7,775 nucleotides of DNA from Acidobacteriaceae bacterium (GCA_031274845.1 JAISPN010000095.1:1-7775), one strand, 5' to 3'; numbered from the stretch's first letter, positions 1-6,020 are shown. Notes: a model not told the origin generated them from the letters alone. Numbers and translations are program-made.

Positions 1-224
1 CCGCGGATCGTGGCGACAAGACGCGCCACCGAACGCGGCGACTGGCCGCGCGCCATTTCCTGTTGCACGAATGTTTCAAGCGCCTGACGTGTCAGTTGCG
101 CGAGCGGCGTCTCCATCGCGGCGGCACACGCGGCGAGCTGGCGCAGGTCGCGGCCGTAGCTGTCAATGGTGTGACGCGACAGGCGGCGTTCGACGCGCAG
201 GTGGTCGAGGTACGCCTCAATCAT
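1..224 (-). CDS. xerD: Tyrosine recombinase XerC/XerD family, N-terminal part (cut by window edge)
   Basis: Reading the minus strand from ATG at 224 gives 74 uninterrupted codons to the window edge, beginning MIEAYLDHLRVERRLSRHTI. This matches the SAM-like core-binding domain that opens Xer recombinases: a Y-L-x-H-L helix, then the S-x-x-T-x-x-x-Y-x-x-D-L signature (S16, T19, Y23, D26, L27), then a helix ending near Q-S-P-R-S-V-A-R. Xer enzymes resolve chromosome dimers at dif sites, or act as integrases. The catalytic domain with the Arg-His-Arg-Tyr residues lies outside the window, so chromosomal XerC/XerD cannot be told from a phage or integron relative. A TTG directly before the ATG is an alternative start; an in-frame TAG at 237-239 limits extension. 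No good ribosome binding site is visible. The gene is divergent from murQ, 47 nt away. Family is fairly sure; the XerD rather than XerC assignment is a guess. Confidence 0.8.
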   Translation of the reverse strand, partial: MIEAYLDHLRVERRLSRHTIDSYGRDLRQLAACAAAMETPLAQLTRQALETFVQQEMARGQSPRSVARLVATIR

Positions 225-271
225 CAAGGGGCTATGCTAACATCCGCAGTTTCTGTCCGAGGTCGTTGAGG
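225..271. promoter_or_regulatory. Divergent intergenic region between xerD-like gene and murQ
   Basis: These 47 nt are all that separates the two divergent start codons, so promoters for both genes must lie here or inside the neighbouring coding regions. The only AT-richer stretch is around 233-240 (TATGCTAA), which resembles a weak -10 element on the plus strand but has no matching -35 at the right distance. No clear operator palindrome is seen. Function as a promoter region is inferred from gene orientation only. Confidence 0.3.
259..262 (+). promoter_or_regulatory. Ribosome binding site for murQ
   Basis: GAGG lies 9 nt before the ATG at 272. The frame stays open upstream to about position 71, but that stretch overlaps the xerD-like coding region and does not look like MurQ. 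This site therefore supports the start at 272. Confidence 0.5.
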
Positions 272-1225
272 ATGCCACTTCGCTCGAAGTACCAGTCACT
301 TCCCACCGAGGCTATCAATACCGCCACGCTCGCCATCGACAAGCTCTCTCCGGCCGATATCGTCGAGAGCATGTTGAACGAAGATCGCAAGATGCTGGCG
401 GCGGTACAGCGCGAGAAAGAGCGGATTGTCGTCGGCATCGACATCATCACGCAGGCGCTCAGAAAAGGTGGACGCATCGTTTTCGTTGGCGCGGGGACGA
501 GCGGACGCCTTGGCGTCCTCGAAGCCGCCGAGATGCCGCCAACCTTCGGCACGAGCGACGCGCTGGTGCTCGCGGTGATGGCCGGCGGCAAGAACGCGTT
601 TCTTCATCCCAAGGAAGGCGTCGAGGACAACTACGAAGAAGGATTCCGCGCCATCACGCGGCTGACGCCCGGGAAGAAAGATGTGGTCATCGGCGTGTCG
701 GCCAGCGGGATCACGCAGTTCGTTCGCGGCGCGCTGACGCGCGCCCGCCGCGCCGGGTCGAAGATTATCTTCGTGACCTGCGATCCACGTACCGAGCTTC
801 AGATGTTTGTCGATCTGACGATTGCGCCAGCGGTTGGCCCCGAAGTGATCGCTGGATCGACGCGTCTCAAGGCGGGCACCGCCACCAAGATGGTGCTCAA
901 CATGCTGACGACGGCATCGATGATCCGGACCGGGAAGACGTACGGCAACCTGATGGTCGATCTGCAGATGGCGTCCGAGAAAGCACGCGATCGCGGCCGG
1001 CGCATCATCACCATCGTCACGGGTCTTGATTACGAAGCCGCGGATGCGCTGCTGAAGCGCGCGCATTGGGATGTGAAGGCGGCCATCGTGATGCAGAAGA
1101 GCGGCCTCAGCTATCAGCGCGCCGTGTCGCGGCTACGGAAAGCGCACGACTTCGTGCGCGTCGCCATCGGCGAAGACGTGGAACCGCGGCTGCGACATCT
1201 GGTTGAGGGGACCGAGCCGGTCTGA
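272..1225 (+). CDS. murQ: N-acetylmuramic acid 6-phosphate etherase
   Basis: MurQ cleaves the D-lactyl ether of MurNAc 6-phosphate to give GlcNAc 6-phosphate and D-lactate in the cytoplasm, a step in recycling or use of cell-wall sugars. The 317-residue product is close to the family's usual length of about 300. It opens with the typical L-P-T-E segment (residues 10-13). The SIS-domain phosphosugar loop is V-G-A-G-T-S-G-R-L (72-80), followed by E-x-P-P-T-F-G. Glu87 and Glu118 stand 31 residues apart and match the two catalytic glutamates (83 and 114) of the E. coli enzyme. Residues 189-206, starting G-P-E-V-I-A-G-S-T-R-L-K, fit the GCKR/MurQ family signature. A small helical domain ends the protein (about 255-300). 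It is followed after 20 nt by a serine hydrolase gene, probably in one transcript. No MurP-type PTS transporter or MurR regulator is seen in the window. Confidence 0.96.
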   Translation: MPLRSKYQSLPTEAINTATLAIDKLSPADIVESMLNEDRKMLAAVQREKERIVVGIDIITQALRKGGRIVFVGAGTSGRLGVLEAAEMPPTFGTSDALVLAVMAGGKNAFLHPKEGVEDNYEEGFRAITRLTPGKKDVVIGVSASGITQFVRGALTRARRAGSKIIFVTCDPRTELQMFVDLTIAPAVGPEVIAGSTRLKAGTATKMVLNMLTTASMIRTGKTYGNLMVDLQMASEKARDRGRRIITIVTGLDYEAADALLKRAHWDVKAAIVMQKSGLSYQRAVSRLRKAHDFVRVAIGEDVEPRLRHLVEGTEPV

Positions 1226-1245
1226 CATCGCGTGACGCGCGACCG

Positions 1246-2328
1246 ATGACCTCCCCCGCTTTCGCGCGCGTCCATGCGCGGCTCGCCTCTGCGATGGATG
1301 CCGGAATCTTCCCCGCGGCGGTCGCCGAGATCGGCACGGCGGATGGACCGATCTGGCGAGAGGCCTTCGGCCGCCTGACCTTCGACGCCGACAGCCGCGC
1401 CACCACACTCGATACCCTCTTCGATCTCGCCTCGCTGACCAAACCCCTTGCGACGACGATGCTGGCGCTCGATCTCAACGCGCGGCGTCTCGTTGATTTC
1501 GCGCAACCGATCGCGACGGAGTTCGCCGATTGGCGTGGCGAGGATCGCGCGATGGTGACGGTGCGCGATCTGCTCGAACATTGCGCCGGCCTCCCGGCTC
1601 GGCTGCTCGATCGGCCGCCATCGACACGCCGCGAGTTCGAGTTCGAGATCGGCCAGATCCCGCTCGACTATCACCCGCGCACGAAGTCGGTCTACTCGGA
1701 TCTCGGATTCATCTTGCTTGGATTTCTCCTTGAGGATCGCGCGGGACAATCGCTGGACGACGCCTTTCGGGCGATCGTCGATCGGTTGCGCTCGTCGCAT
1801 CAGGATACTGGCGCGGTGATCGGCTACGGCGTTGCGGCGGCCGATCGATCGCGCACCGCGCCGACGCGTCCGCTGCCGGACGATCCGCGCCGTCCACGTC
1901 TTTTGACGGGCGACGTCCACGACAACTACGCGATGGCGCTCGGCGGCGTGGCTGGTCACGCTGGATTGTTCGGCAATGCGGCAGGCGTGGGGGTGTTCGC
2001 GCGAGCGTGTCTCAACGCGCTTCAAGGCAACCGCGCGATCGGATCACCGTTTCTGCCCGACGAGATGGCGCGCGCCACTTGCAAGAGCGACGTCCCGAAC
2101 AGCTCGCGCGCGCTCGGATGGGACACGATGCTCCCCACCTCCTCGTGCGGCACACGGATGTCGCCGCTGGCGTTCGGCCATGTGGGTCATACCGGCGTGT
2201 CGCTCTGGATCGATCCCGCGCGCGACCGTTACTTCACGCTGCTCACCAATCGTGTATGTGGCGATGCGACGTCAGAGGCGATGCAGCAGATCCGTCGCGA
2301 ATTTCATAATCTCGCCGCGGATATATAA
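1246..2328 (+). CDS. Serine hydrolase, class C beta-lactamase fold (PBP4B/YfeW-like)
   Basis: This 360-residue protein has the three active-site motifs of the beta-lactamase/transpeptidase-like family: S-L-T-K at 63-66 (nucleophile Ser63, Lys66), Y-S-D at 150-152, and H-T-G at 315-317 in place of K-T-G. The segment G-D-V-H-D-N-Y-A (222-229), followed by G-G-V-A-G-H-A-G-L-F (233-242), is characteristic of the subgroup holding E. coli YfeW (PBP4B) and related esterases. In E. coli, yfeW lies in the murQ-murP-yfeW operon, so its place right after murQ supports a link to peptidoglycan-fragment metabolism. No signal peptide or membrane segment is visible at the N-terminus, unlike YfeW, so this copy may be cytoplasmic. 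The substrate is unknown: D-Ala-D-Ala peptide, muropeptide or ester are all possible, and beta-lactam resistance should not be assumed. The ATG at 1246 has no strong ribosome binding site. Confidence 0.88.
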   Translation: MTSPAFARVHARLASAMDAGIFPAAVAEIGTADGPIWREAFGRLTFDADSRATTLDTLFDLASLTKPLATTMLALDLNARRLVDFAQPIATEFADWRGEDRAMVTVRDLLEHCAGLPARLLDRPPSTRREFEFEIGQIPLDYHPRTKSVYSDLGFILLGFLLEDRAGQSLDDAFRAIVDRLRSSHQDTGAVIGYGVAAADRSRTAPTRPLPDDPRRPRLLTGDVHDNYAMALGGVAGHAGLFGNAAGVGVFARACLNALQGNRAIGSPFLPDEMARATCKSDVPNSSRALGWDTMLPTSSCGTRMSPLAFGHVGHTGVSLWIDPARDRYFTLLTNRVCGDATSEAMQQIRREFHNLAADI

Positions 2329-2341
2329 GGCGCGTCCCGCG

Positions 2342-3085
2342 TCAGTCTGGCGGTGGCGCGGCTTGGCCTCGTCCGGCGCCGAAACGATTTAGCGGAGTGT
2401 TTGGCGCGCCGTCTGGTGGCGCGGGGATGACACCGCCACCACGTCCACCTTGACCGAATCCACGTCCTTGGCCGAAGCGTCCATTGGGTCCGCCTCGGCC
2501 GCCTCGACCACGTTGCGCGGGCGCGCCACGCGGTCCACCCGGATTCTGTCCGCGTCCGCCACGACCGCTATTGGCGCCAGCACTCCCCTGCGGTCCAGCC
2601 GCGGGAGCCTGAACCTGCGGCGTAAAGACGAACTGCCACTCGTTGTAATGCGTGGCGCCTTTGTAGATGAGAATCGAGGCGTCCTTGCTCTTGCTCGTCA
2701 CGCCGATGATTCCGCCGGTCTGGCTGCTGGCCACACCCGGCTGGCTCGTCGTCGCAAGCCCGCCCGATCCATTTCCGTTCGTCGTGGTGGTGGCACGCAG
2801 GAGATCGAAATCCTGATGGGTGATCGGGTCCGTGTAGGCTCGGCGTAACACCCGTTGTTCGACGAGGACGTCGATGCTTGCCGGGAGCGCGCCGGGACCG
2901 GCGCGACGTTGAAATAAGCTGATCGCCCTGGCATATTGCTCGCCGCGGAACACCAACTCCGCTTCCTGCTCGCGCCTGACCATCTGCCGCCACGCGGGCA
3001 TCGCGGCGGTCATGACGATCGCCATCACGGCCAGCGCGACGAGCAGCGCCGCCATCGCGTATCCGTGTTGCCCGCGTCTCTGCAT
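2342..3085 (-). CDS. Atypical pseudopilin with Gly/Arg-rich (RGG) C-terminal tail
   Basis: The product is 247 residues from ATG 3085. It starts with a short basic leader M-Q-R-R-G-Q-H-G, then Y-A-M-A-A-L-L-V-A-L-A-V-M-A-I-V, a prepilin-like N-terminal helix, so prepilin peptidase would cut after Gly8. The usual Glu at mature position +5 is Ala, a feature otherwise known from GspK-type minor pseudopilins. The following segment R-R-E-Q-E-A-E-L-V-F-R-G-E-Q-Y (37-51) and the L-P-x-S-I-D-V-L-V-E-Q-R-V-L-R-x-x-Y-x-D-P-I-T run (67-89) look like a recurrent type II secretion/pilin family of Acidobacteriota. Residues 100-125 are Thr/Gly/Ser-rich and 172-217 are an RGG-type low-complexity tail, followed by a Pro-rich end. 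It is the last gene of the operon, starting 16 nt after the preceding stop. An upstream in-frame ATG at 3142 lies inside the preceding gene and would give a longer leader. The ribosome binding site is weak (AAGG about 14 nt upstream). Confidence 0.78.
   Translation of the reverse strand: MQRRGQHGYAMAALLVALAVMAIVMTAAMPAWRQMVRREQEAELVFRGEQYARAISLFQRRAGPGALPASIDVLVEQRVLRRAYTDPITHQDFDLLRATTTTNGNGSGGLATTSQPGVASSQTGGIIGVTSKSKDASILIYKGATHYNEWQFVFTPQVQAPAAGPQGSAGANSGRGGRGQNPGGPRGAPAQRGRGGRGGPNGRFGQGRGFGQGGRGGGVIPAPPDGAPNTPLNRFGAGRGQAAPPPD
2435..2572 (-). repeat. RGG-type low-complexity coding repeat
   Basis: This stretch encodes residues 172-217 of the last pseudopilin. It is almost entirely Gly and Arg with Gln, Asn, Pro and Phe, including G-R-G-G-R-G, R-G-R-G-G-R-G-G and a six-residue period R-F-G-Q-G-R / G-F-G-Q-G-G. 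In DNA the period is visible as CTTGACCGAA at 2449 and CTTGGCCGAA at 2467 (18 nt apart), and as CGCCTCGGC at 2491 followed directly by CGCCTCGAC at 2500. The pattern suggests growth by replication slippage. Confidence 0.7.
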
Positions 3086-3101
3086 GTCGTTACGCCGCGC
3101 C

Positions 3102-3533
3102 TTACCAGTCTGTGTAGTTACTGCCGTCGATCGCGGTGCCATCCGCGCCGCTCTTGATGTCGTAGATGCCGGTGGGCGCCGCAGGATTGGTGGGGTCGGC
3201 GTCCGAGAGTACGCTCAGCCACGTGGTGTCCGACTGCGTGAACGGATCTTTCGGCAGCGCGCGCAGATACCCGGCCGAGACGAGGTCCGCGAGATCGCCG
3301 GGATACTGATTCTTGTCCGCGAAATACTGATCGATGGCGTCGCGCATCTTGAAGAGGTCGTCCTTCAAGACCGCTTCGCGCGCGAGGACGACGCTCTGCC
3401 GGTACTGCACGATCGCCACCGTCGTCAGCACGACGATGATCGACATGACGACCATGAGCTCGATGAGCGTGAAGCCGCGAGGGTCGCGCCGGAGCGTCGT
3501 CCCGCGGTTACCAGTCACGATATTTCGTGCCAT
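3102..3533 (-). CDS. gspG: GspG-like major pseudopilin
   Basis: The 143-residue product carries a textbook type III signal: a basic 20-residue leader ending D-P-R-G, then F-T-L-I-E-L-M-V-V-M-S-I-I-V-V-L, with Phe at +1 and Glu at +5 (residue 25). Prepilin peptidase would cut after Gly20. The body has the GspG pattern: a long amphipathic helix with K-D-D-L-F-K-M-R-D-A-I-D-Q-Y (57-70), Y-P-G-D-L-A-D-L-V (77-85), L-P-K-D-P-F-T (93-99), then Y-D-I-K-S-G-A-D-G-T-A-I-D-G (124-137), resembling the calcium-binding loop of GspG, and a C-terminal Y-T-D-W. Major pseudopilins form the periplasmic pilus that drives secretion. ATG 3533 is chosen because it gives a normal leader and has AAGG 11 nt upstream; it overlaps the previous gene by 26 nt. 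A GTG at 3518 and an ATG at 3566 are alternatives. This is the most canonical pilin in the operon. Confidence 0.88.
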   Translation of the reverse strand: MARNIVTGNRGTTLRRDPRGFTLIELMVVMSIIVVLTTVAIVQYRQSVVLAREAVLKDDLFKMRDAIDQYFADKNQYPGDLADLVSAGYLRALPKDPFTQSDTTWLSVLSDADPTNPAAPTGIYDIKSGADGTAIDGSNYTDW

Positions 3534-4008
3534 CGAGCGCCGTGCCTTGAAACTTCGTGTAGACATCGAAAACGTTCTGGCCGCCCCACGTGGTCGCGTC
3601 TGGCGCGTCCTGATAGGAACGCCGTCCCCATTCGGTCGAGTGCGTCATCGGGTCGGTTGGGATCTTTCTGAGGAATTTCAATTTCCGTCCCGTGGTGTCG
3701 TTCGGCACGCCGACGCCGTCGACCAGCGTCTCTAAATCAGAGGGATACCCTTCACTGTCGGTTTTGATGTCTGTCGACGCGATCTGCTGCGCGTCGGCGG
3801 CGTCCTTGAACTTGTCGATCGCCGTCCGCATCTCCCGCAGCGCGCGGTGCAATTCGGCTTCGCGCGTCCGCTGCGCGGTGACGCGCGCCAGCGGCAACAC
3901 GGTTGACGCGAGAATCAGGATCACCGCGCAGACGATGAGCAGTTCGACAAACGAATAGCCCTGCGCACGGCGGAGGCTTGCGGCGATCGGTCGAACGCGG
4001 CTCCCCAT
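3508..4008 (-). CDS. GspG-like pseudopilin (tandem paralog)
   Basis: The 166-residue product has a 17-residue basic leader ending R-A-Q-G, then Y-S-F-V-E-L-L-I-V-C-A-V-I-L-I-L. The prepilin peptidase site is after Gly17; Glu is kept at +5 (residue 22), but +1 is Tyr rather than the usual Phe. The helix continues with A-L-R-E-M-R-T-A-I-D-K-F (56-67). Then come Y-P-S-D-L-E-T-L-V (88-96), I-P-T-D-P-M-T (116-122), and a C-terminus F-D-V-Y-...-T-A-L-D-G-T-K-Y-R-D-W. The order of these blocks matches the next gene, so the two look like duplicated GspG-type pseudopilins. It is longer by about 20 residues, mostly in an insert around 97-112. The start at 4008 follows the secretin stop by 7 nt and has GAGG at 4014-4017. 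It may be a minor pseudopilin or an alternative major subunit. Confidence 0.85.
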   Translation of the reverse strand: MGSRVRPIAASLRRAQGYSFVELLIVCAVILILASTVLPLARVTAQRTREAELHRALREMRTAIDKFKDAADAQQIASTDIKTDSEGYPSDLETLVDGVGVPNDTTGRKLKFLRKIPTDPMTHSTEWGRRSYQDAPDATTWGGQNVFDVYTKFQGTALDGTKYRDW

Positions 4009-4013
4009 CGGCG

Positions 4014-4017
4014 CCTC
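4014..4017 (-). promoter_or_regulatory. Ribosome binding site overlapping the secretin stop codon
   Basis: On the minus strand GAGG lies 5 nt before the pseudopilin ATG at 4008, and its first two bases are part of the secretin TGA stop (4018-4016). It decides the start at 4008 over a longer frame reaching 4122, and suggests translational coupling of secretin and pseudopilin. Confidence 0.5.
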
Positions 4018-6001
4018 AAGGCGTGGTGGCGGCCGGCGCTGGCACGACCACCGTGCCGGGCACTGGTGAGGCCCCCGGCGGTGTGGTGAGGATCGTTCCC
4101 GGCGGCGGCGTGACTTGTCCACGTGGCGTCGCCCCCGGCGCCGAGGCTGGCGAACGTGGCGCGGTCGCGCCTGGCGGCGCGGGAGCCGGCGCGTCGGGAT
4201 CGTGTGCGCCGTCGGTGTCTGGCGCGGCGATGAGTGGCGGCGGACCGTTGAGGCCCAGACTGCCGGCCGCGCCGATGAACACCGGACGCAGATCCGTCTC
4301 GCCGATCTCCGGACGCCGCAGAATGTGCGGGGTCAGGAGCATCACGATGTCGGTCTGGCCGATGGTTTGATCGTTTCCCGAAAACAGTTGCTTGAGCAGC
4401 GGCACACGCATCGCGCCGGGGACGCCGCTGAGCGCCTTGCGTTCGTCATCGCGGAGCAAGCCCGCCAGCAGATTCGATTCGCCGTCGCGCAGTTGCAGCC
4501 GCGTGCTCACCTTCCGCGATCCGAACGACGGATAGTTGGTGCCGGCCACATTGACGTCCGCGCCGCGCGAACTGCTCTCCAGCACGAGATCGATGATGAT
4601 GTCGCCGTCGAGCGTGACGCGCACCGGCATGATCTCGACGTTGATCCCGACCGGTTTCAGCTGGAACGAGTTGAGAGGGTTCTGCCCGACGCCGCCAGTG
4701 GCAATCGGCACATAGCTGGTCGTGACGATCGGGATTTCATCTCCGAGGTTCATGGTGAGCCTGTTGCCGTCCGCGCCGCGCAGTTGCGGCTTGGCAATCA
4801 GCTTCGTGGTCGTGTCGCTTTCGAGAAACCGGACAATCGCGGTCGGCACGCCGAGCCAGAAATCCGACGAGGTGAGGCCATGCGTGAGCGTGTTCAGGGC
4901 GATCGCCGGCGACGGCGGCAGCGTGGACGGCGCCGTGCTGGTGACGGTCCCGCCGCCAGGCGAGACGCCTGGGGACACCGCGCCACTGACGGCGTATTCA
5001 GAGAGGTTCAACCCGTACTGCTTCGCGCGTGTACGGTTGACCTCGAGGATCTCGATGTCGAACATGAGCTCGGCGCGCGCCTTGTCGTTCTGCTGGATGA
5101 TCGCGTCGATCATCTGCACCACTGGCGGCGTCGCGCGGACGGTGATCGAGTTGGCGGCTTTGTTCGGTTGAATCACCGGCTGCACGCCCATCGTTGGAAA
5201 ACGGACCAACGCGCTCATCAACTGGACGAGCTCCATCGGGTCGGCGTTCGAGAGATAGAACGTCTGCACGACCTGCTCGTCGTACTGCGCATGCTTGGCC
5301 TGCGTGTCCGGGAACACCAGCATCGAGTGCTCGCTCGTCACCTTGTACGCGATCTGGTTCGTCGCCATGATCTGCTGTAGCGCCTGCTCGAAGGTGAGGC
5401 CCTCGAGCACGACCGTGGTCGCGGTCGTCGGCACCTGCGGGTCGTAGCTGACGGTGATGCCGGTCGCGGTGCCTAGTCCGTCGAGGATGTCGCGGATGTT
5501 CACGTTGCGGAATTGCAGCCGCAGCGGATCGTGCGAGGCGGGATTGAGTAACGGTGGCGCCACTGCAGCGCGCGCTCTCTCTCGCAGTTGCTCGATCGCT
5601 GGACGTGGGCGCGAGGCTTCGAGGCGATCGCGGAGGGTACGGTCGATTGTCGTCACCTTCACCGCGAGTTGCCGATTACCAGGGTCGTTGTCAGACGCGA
5701 GCTGATATTCACTGCGCGCGGCGTCGAGCTGATCCTGTTCTTCGAACTGCCGCGCCTTGTCGGCGTGGGCCTGCGAGGCGGCCTGCATCGCGCGCTGTAG
5801 CGCAAGCTGGTAGCTCGCGTTGTCGGGCGAGGCTTGCGCCGCCTGACGGTAATAGGTGACGGCCTCGTCGAGATCACCCGTCTTGCGCGCCGCCTCACCC
5901 GCGCGATAGGTCCGCGCCGCGCCGCACGCGGTGGACAGCGCGACAGCGAGCAGCAGGCTGGCAAGTCGCAGACAACGTTTGTTCACACGCATCCCCACCA
6001 C
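4016..6001 (-). CDS. TPR-containing secretin lipoprotein (GspD/PilQ family)
   Basis: This is the outer-membrane channel of the system. Numbered from ATG 5992 (658 residues), the signal peptide ends in A-L-S-T-A-C, a lipobox with Cys23. Two TPR-like helical hairpins follow (about 27-125; A-R-K-T-G-D-L-D-E-A-V-T-Y-Y and Q-L-D-A-A-R-S-E-Y). Next come an STN/N0 domain (about 157-230, L-R-L-Q-F-R-N-V-N-I-R-D-I-L) and a secretin N1-type domain (about 240-305). The secretin core runs from about 308 to 558 and holds the signature V-P-L-L-K-Q-L-F (530-537) with I-V-M-L-L-T-P-H-I-L-R (549-559). Residues 583-658 are a Pro/Ala/Thr tail. No AMIN domain is seen, unlike proteobacterial PilQ. The start is uncertain: GAGGAG at 6009-6014 is 7 nt from a GTG at 6001 (used here), 10 nt from a GTG at 5998 and 16 nt from ATG 5992. 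It lies 19 nt after the PilP-like gene. Confidence 0.93.
   Translation of the reverse strand: MVGMRVNKRCLRLASLLLAVALSTACGAARTYRAGEAARKTGDLDEAVTYYRQAAQASPDNASYQLALQRAMQAASQAHADKARQFEEQDQLDAARSEYQLASDNDPGNRQLAVKVTTIDRTLRDRLEASRPRPAIEQLRERARAAVAPPLLNPASHDPLRLQFRNVNIRDILDGLGTATGITVSYDPQVPTTATTVVLEGLTFEQALQQIMATNQIAYKVTSEHSMLVFPDTQAKHAQYDEQVVQTFYLSNADPMELVQLMSALVRFPTMGVQPVIQPNKAANSITVRATPPVVQMIDAIIQQNDKARAELMFDIEILEVNRTRAKQYGLNLSEYAVSGAVSPGVSPGGGTVTSTAPSTLPPSPAIALNTLTHGLTSSDFWLGVPTAIVRFLESDTTTKLIAKPQLRGADGNRLTMNLGDEIPIVTTSYVPIATGGVGQNPLNSFQLKPVGINVEIMPVRVTLDGDIIIDLVLESSSRGADVNVAGTNYPSFGSRKVSTRLQLRDGESNLLAGLLRDDERKALSGVPGAMRVPLLKQLFSGNDQTIGQTDIVMLLTPHILRRPEIGETDLRPVFIGAAGSLGLNGPPPLIAAPDTDGAHDPDAPAPAPPGATAPRSPASAPGATPRGQVTPPPGTILTTPPGASPVPGTVVVPAPAATTP
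4019..4246 (-). repeat. Pro/Ala/Thr-rich low-complexity tail of the secretin
   Basis: Codons for secretin residues 583-658 encode repeated P-P-G-T, P-P-G-A and P-G-A-T-style units without hydrophobic segments. The tail follows the last conserved secretin block (T-P-H-I-L-R) by about 20 residues and sits where some type II secretins carry a pilotin-binding S domain. It looks disordered. No function can be read from it. Confidence 0.6.
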
Positions 6002-6008
6002 GGAAAGG

Positions 6009-6014
6009 CTCCTC
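6009..6014 (-). promoter_or_regulatory. Ribosome binding site for the secretin
   Basis: GAGGAG on the minus strand is the only strong Shine-Dalgarno-like sequence before the secretin. Its distance favours the GTG codons at 6001 or 5998 over the ATG at 5992, which would be 16 nt away. All three choices keep the same signal peptide, differing by three residues at most. Confidence 0.5.
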
Positions 6015-6020
6015 GCGCGC

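Noticed and set aside
1..224. A mobile element or integron suggested by the Xer-type recombinase
   Set aside because: Only the N-terminal domain is visible, and no attachment site, inverted repeat or attC-like structure is seen nearby. A housekeeping XerC/XerD is the simpler reading.
233..240. TATGCTAA as a -10 promoter element for murQ
   Set aside because: Four of six matches to the consensus, but no -35 element at a suitable distance, and the xerD-like coding start is only a few bases away. It is mentioned in the intergenic entry but not called as a promoter.
296..1066. Minus-strand open frame of 256 codons opposite murQ
   Set aside because: It mirrors the coding sequence of a clearly recognised MurQ; composition is Arg/His/Asp-heavy and no motif is visible.
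1114..2025. Minus-strand open frame of 303 codons opposite murQ and the serine hydrolase
   Set aside because: It crosses the boundary of two confidently called plus-strand genes and shows only Arg-rich shadow sequence.
1246..2328. Calling the serine hydrolase a beta-lactamase resistance gene
   Set aside because: The S-x-x-K fold is shared by esterases and peptidases. The G-G-V-A-G-H-A-G-L-F segment and murQ neighbourhood point to peptidoglycan metabolism, and no signal peptide for periplasmic export is visible.
2329..2343. Possible terminator hairpin between the convergent serine hydrolase and pseudopilin genes (GGCGCG, loop TCC, CGCGTC)
   Set aside because: The stem is only 6 bp with one G-T pair, it runs into the pseudopilin stop codon, and there is no T-tract on either strand. 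In DNA this GC-rich such a hairpin is expected by chance.
4115..5380. Long plus-strand open frame of 421 codons opposite the secretin gene
   Set aside because: It is antisense to a protein with clear secretin motifs, and its translation is Arg/Asp/His-rich without recognisable domains, as expected of a shadow frame in GC-rich DNA.
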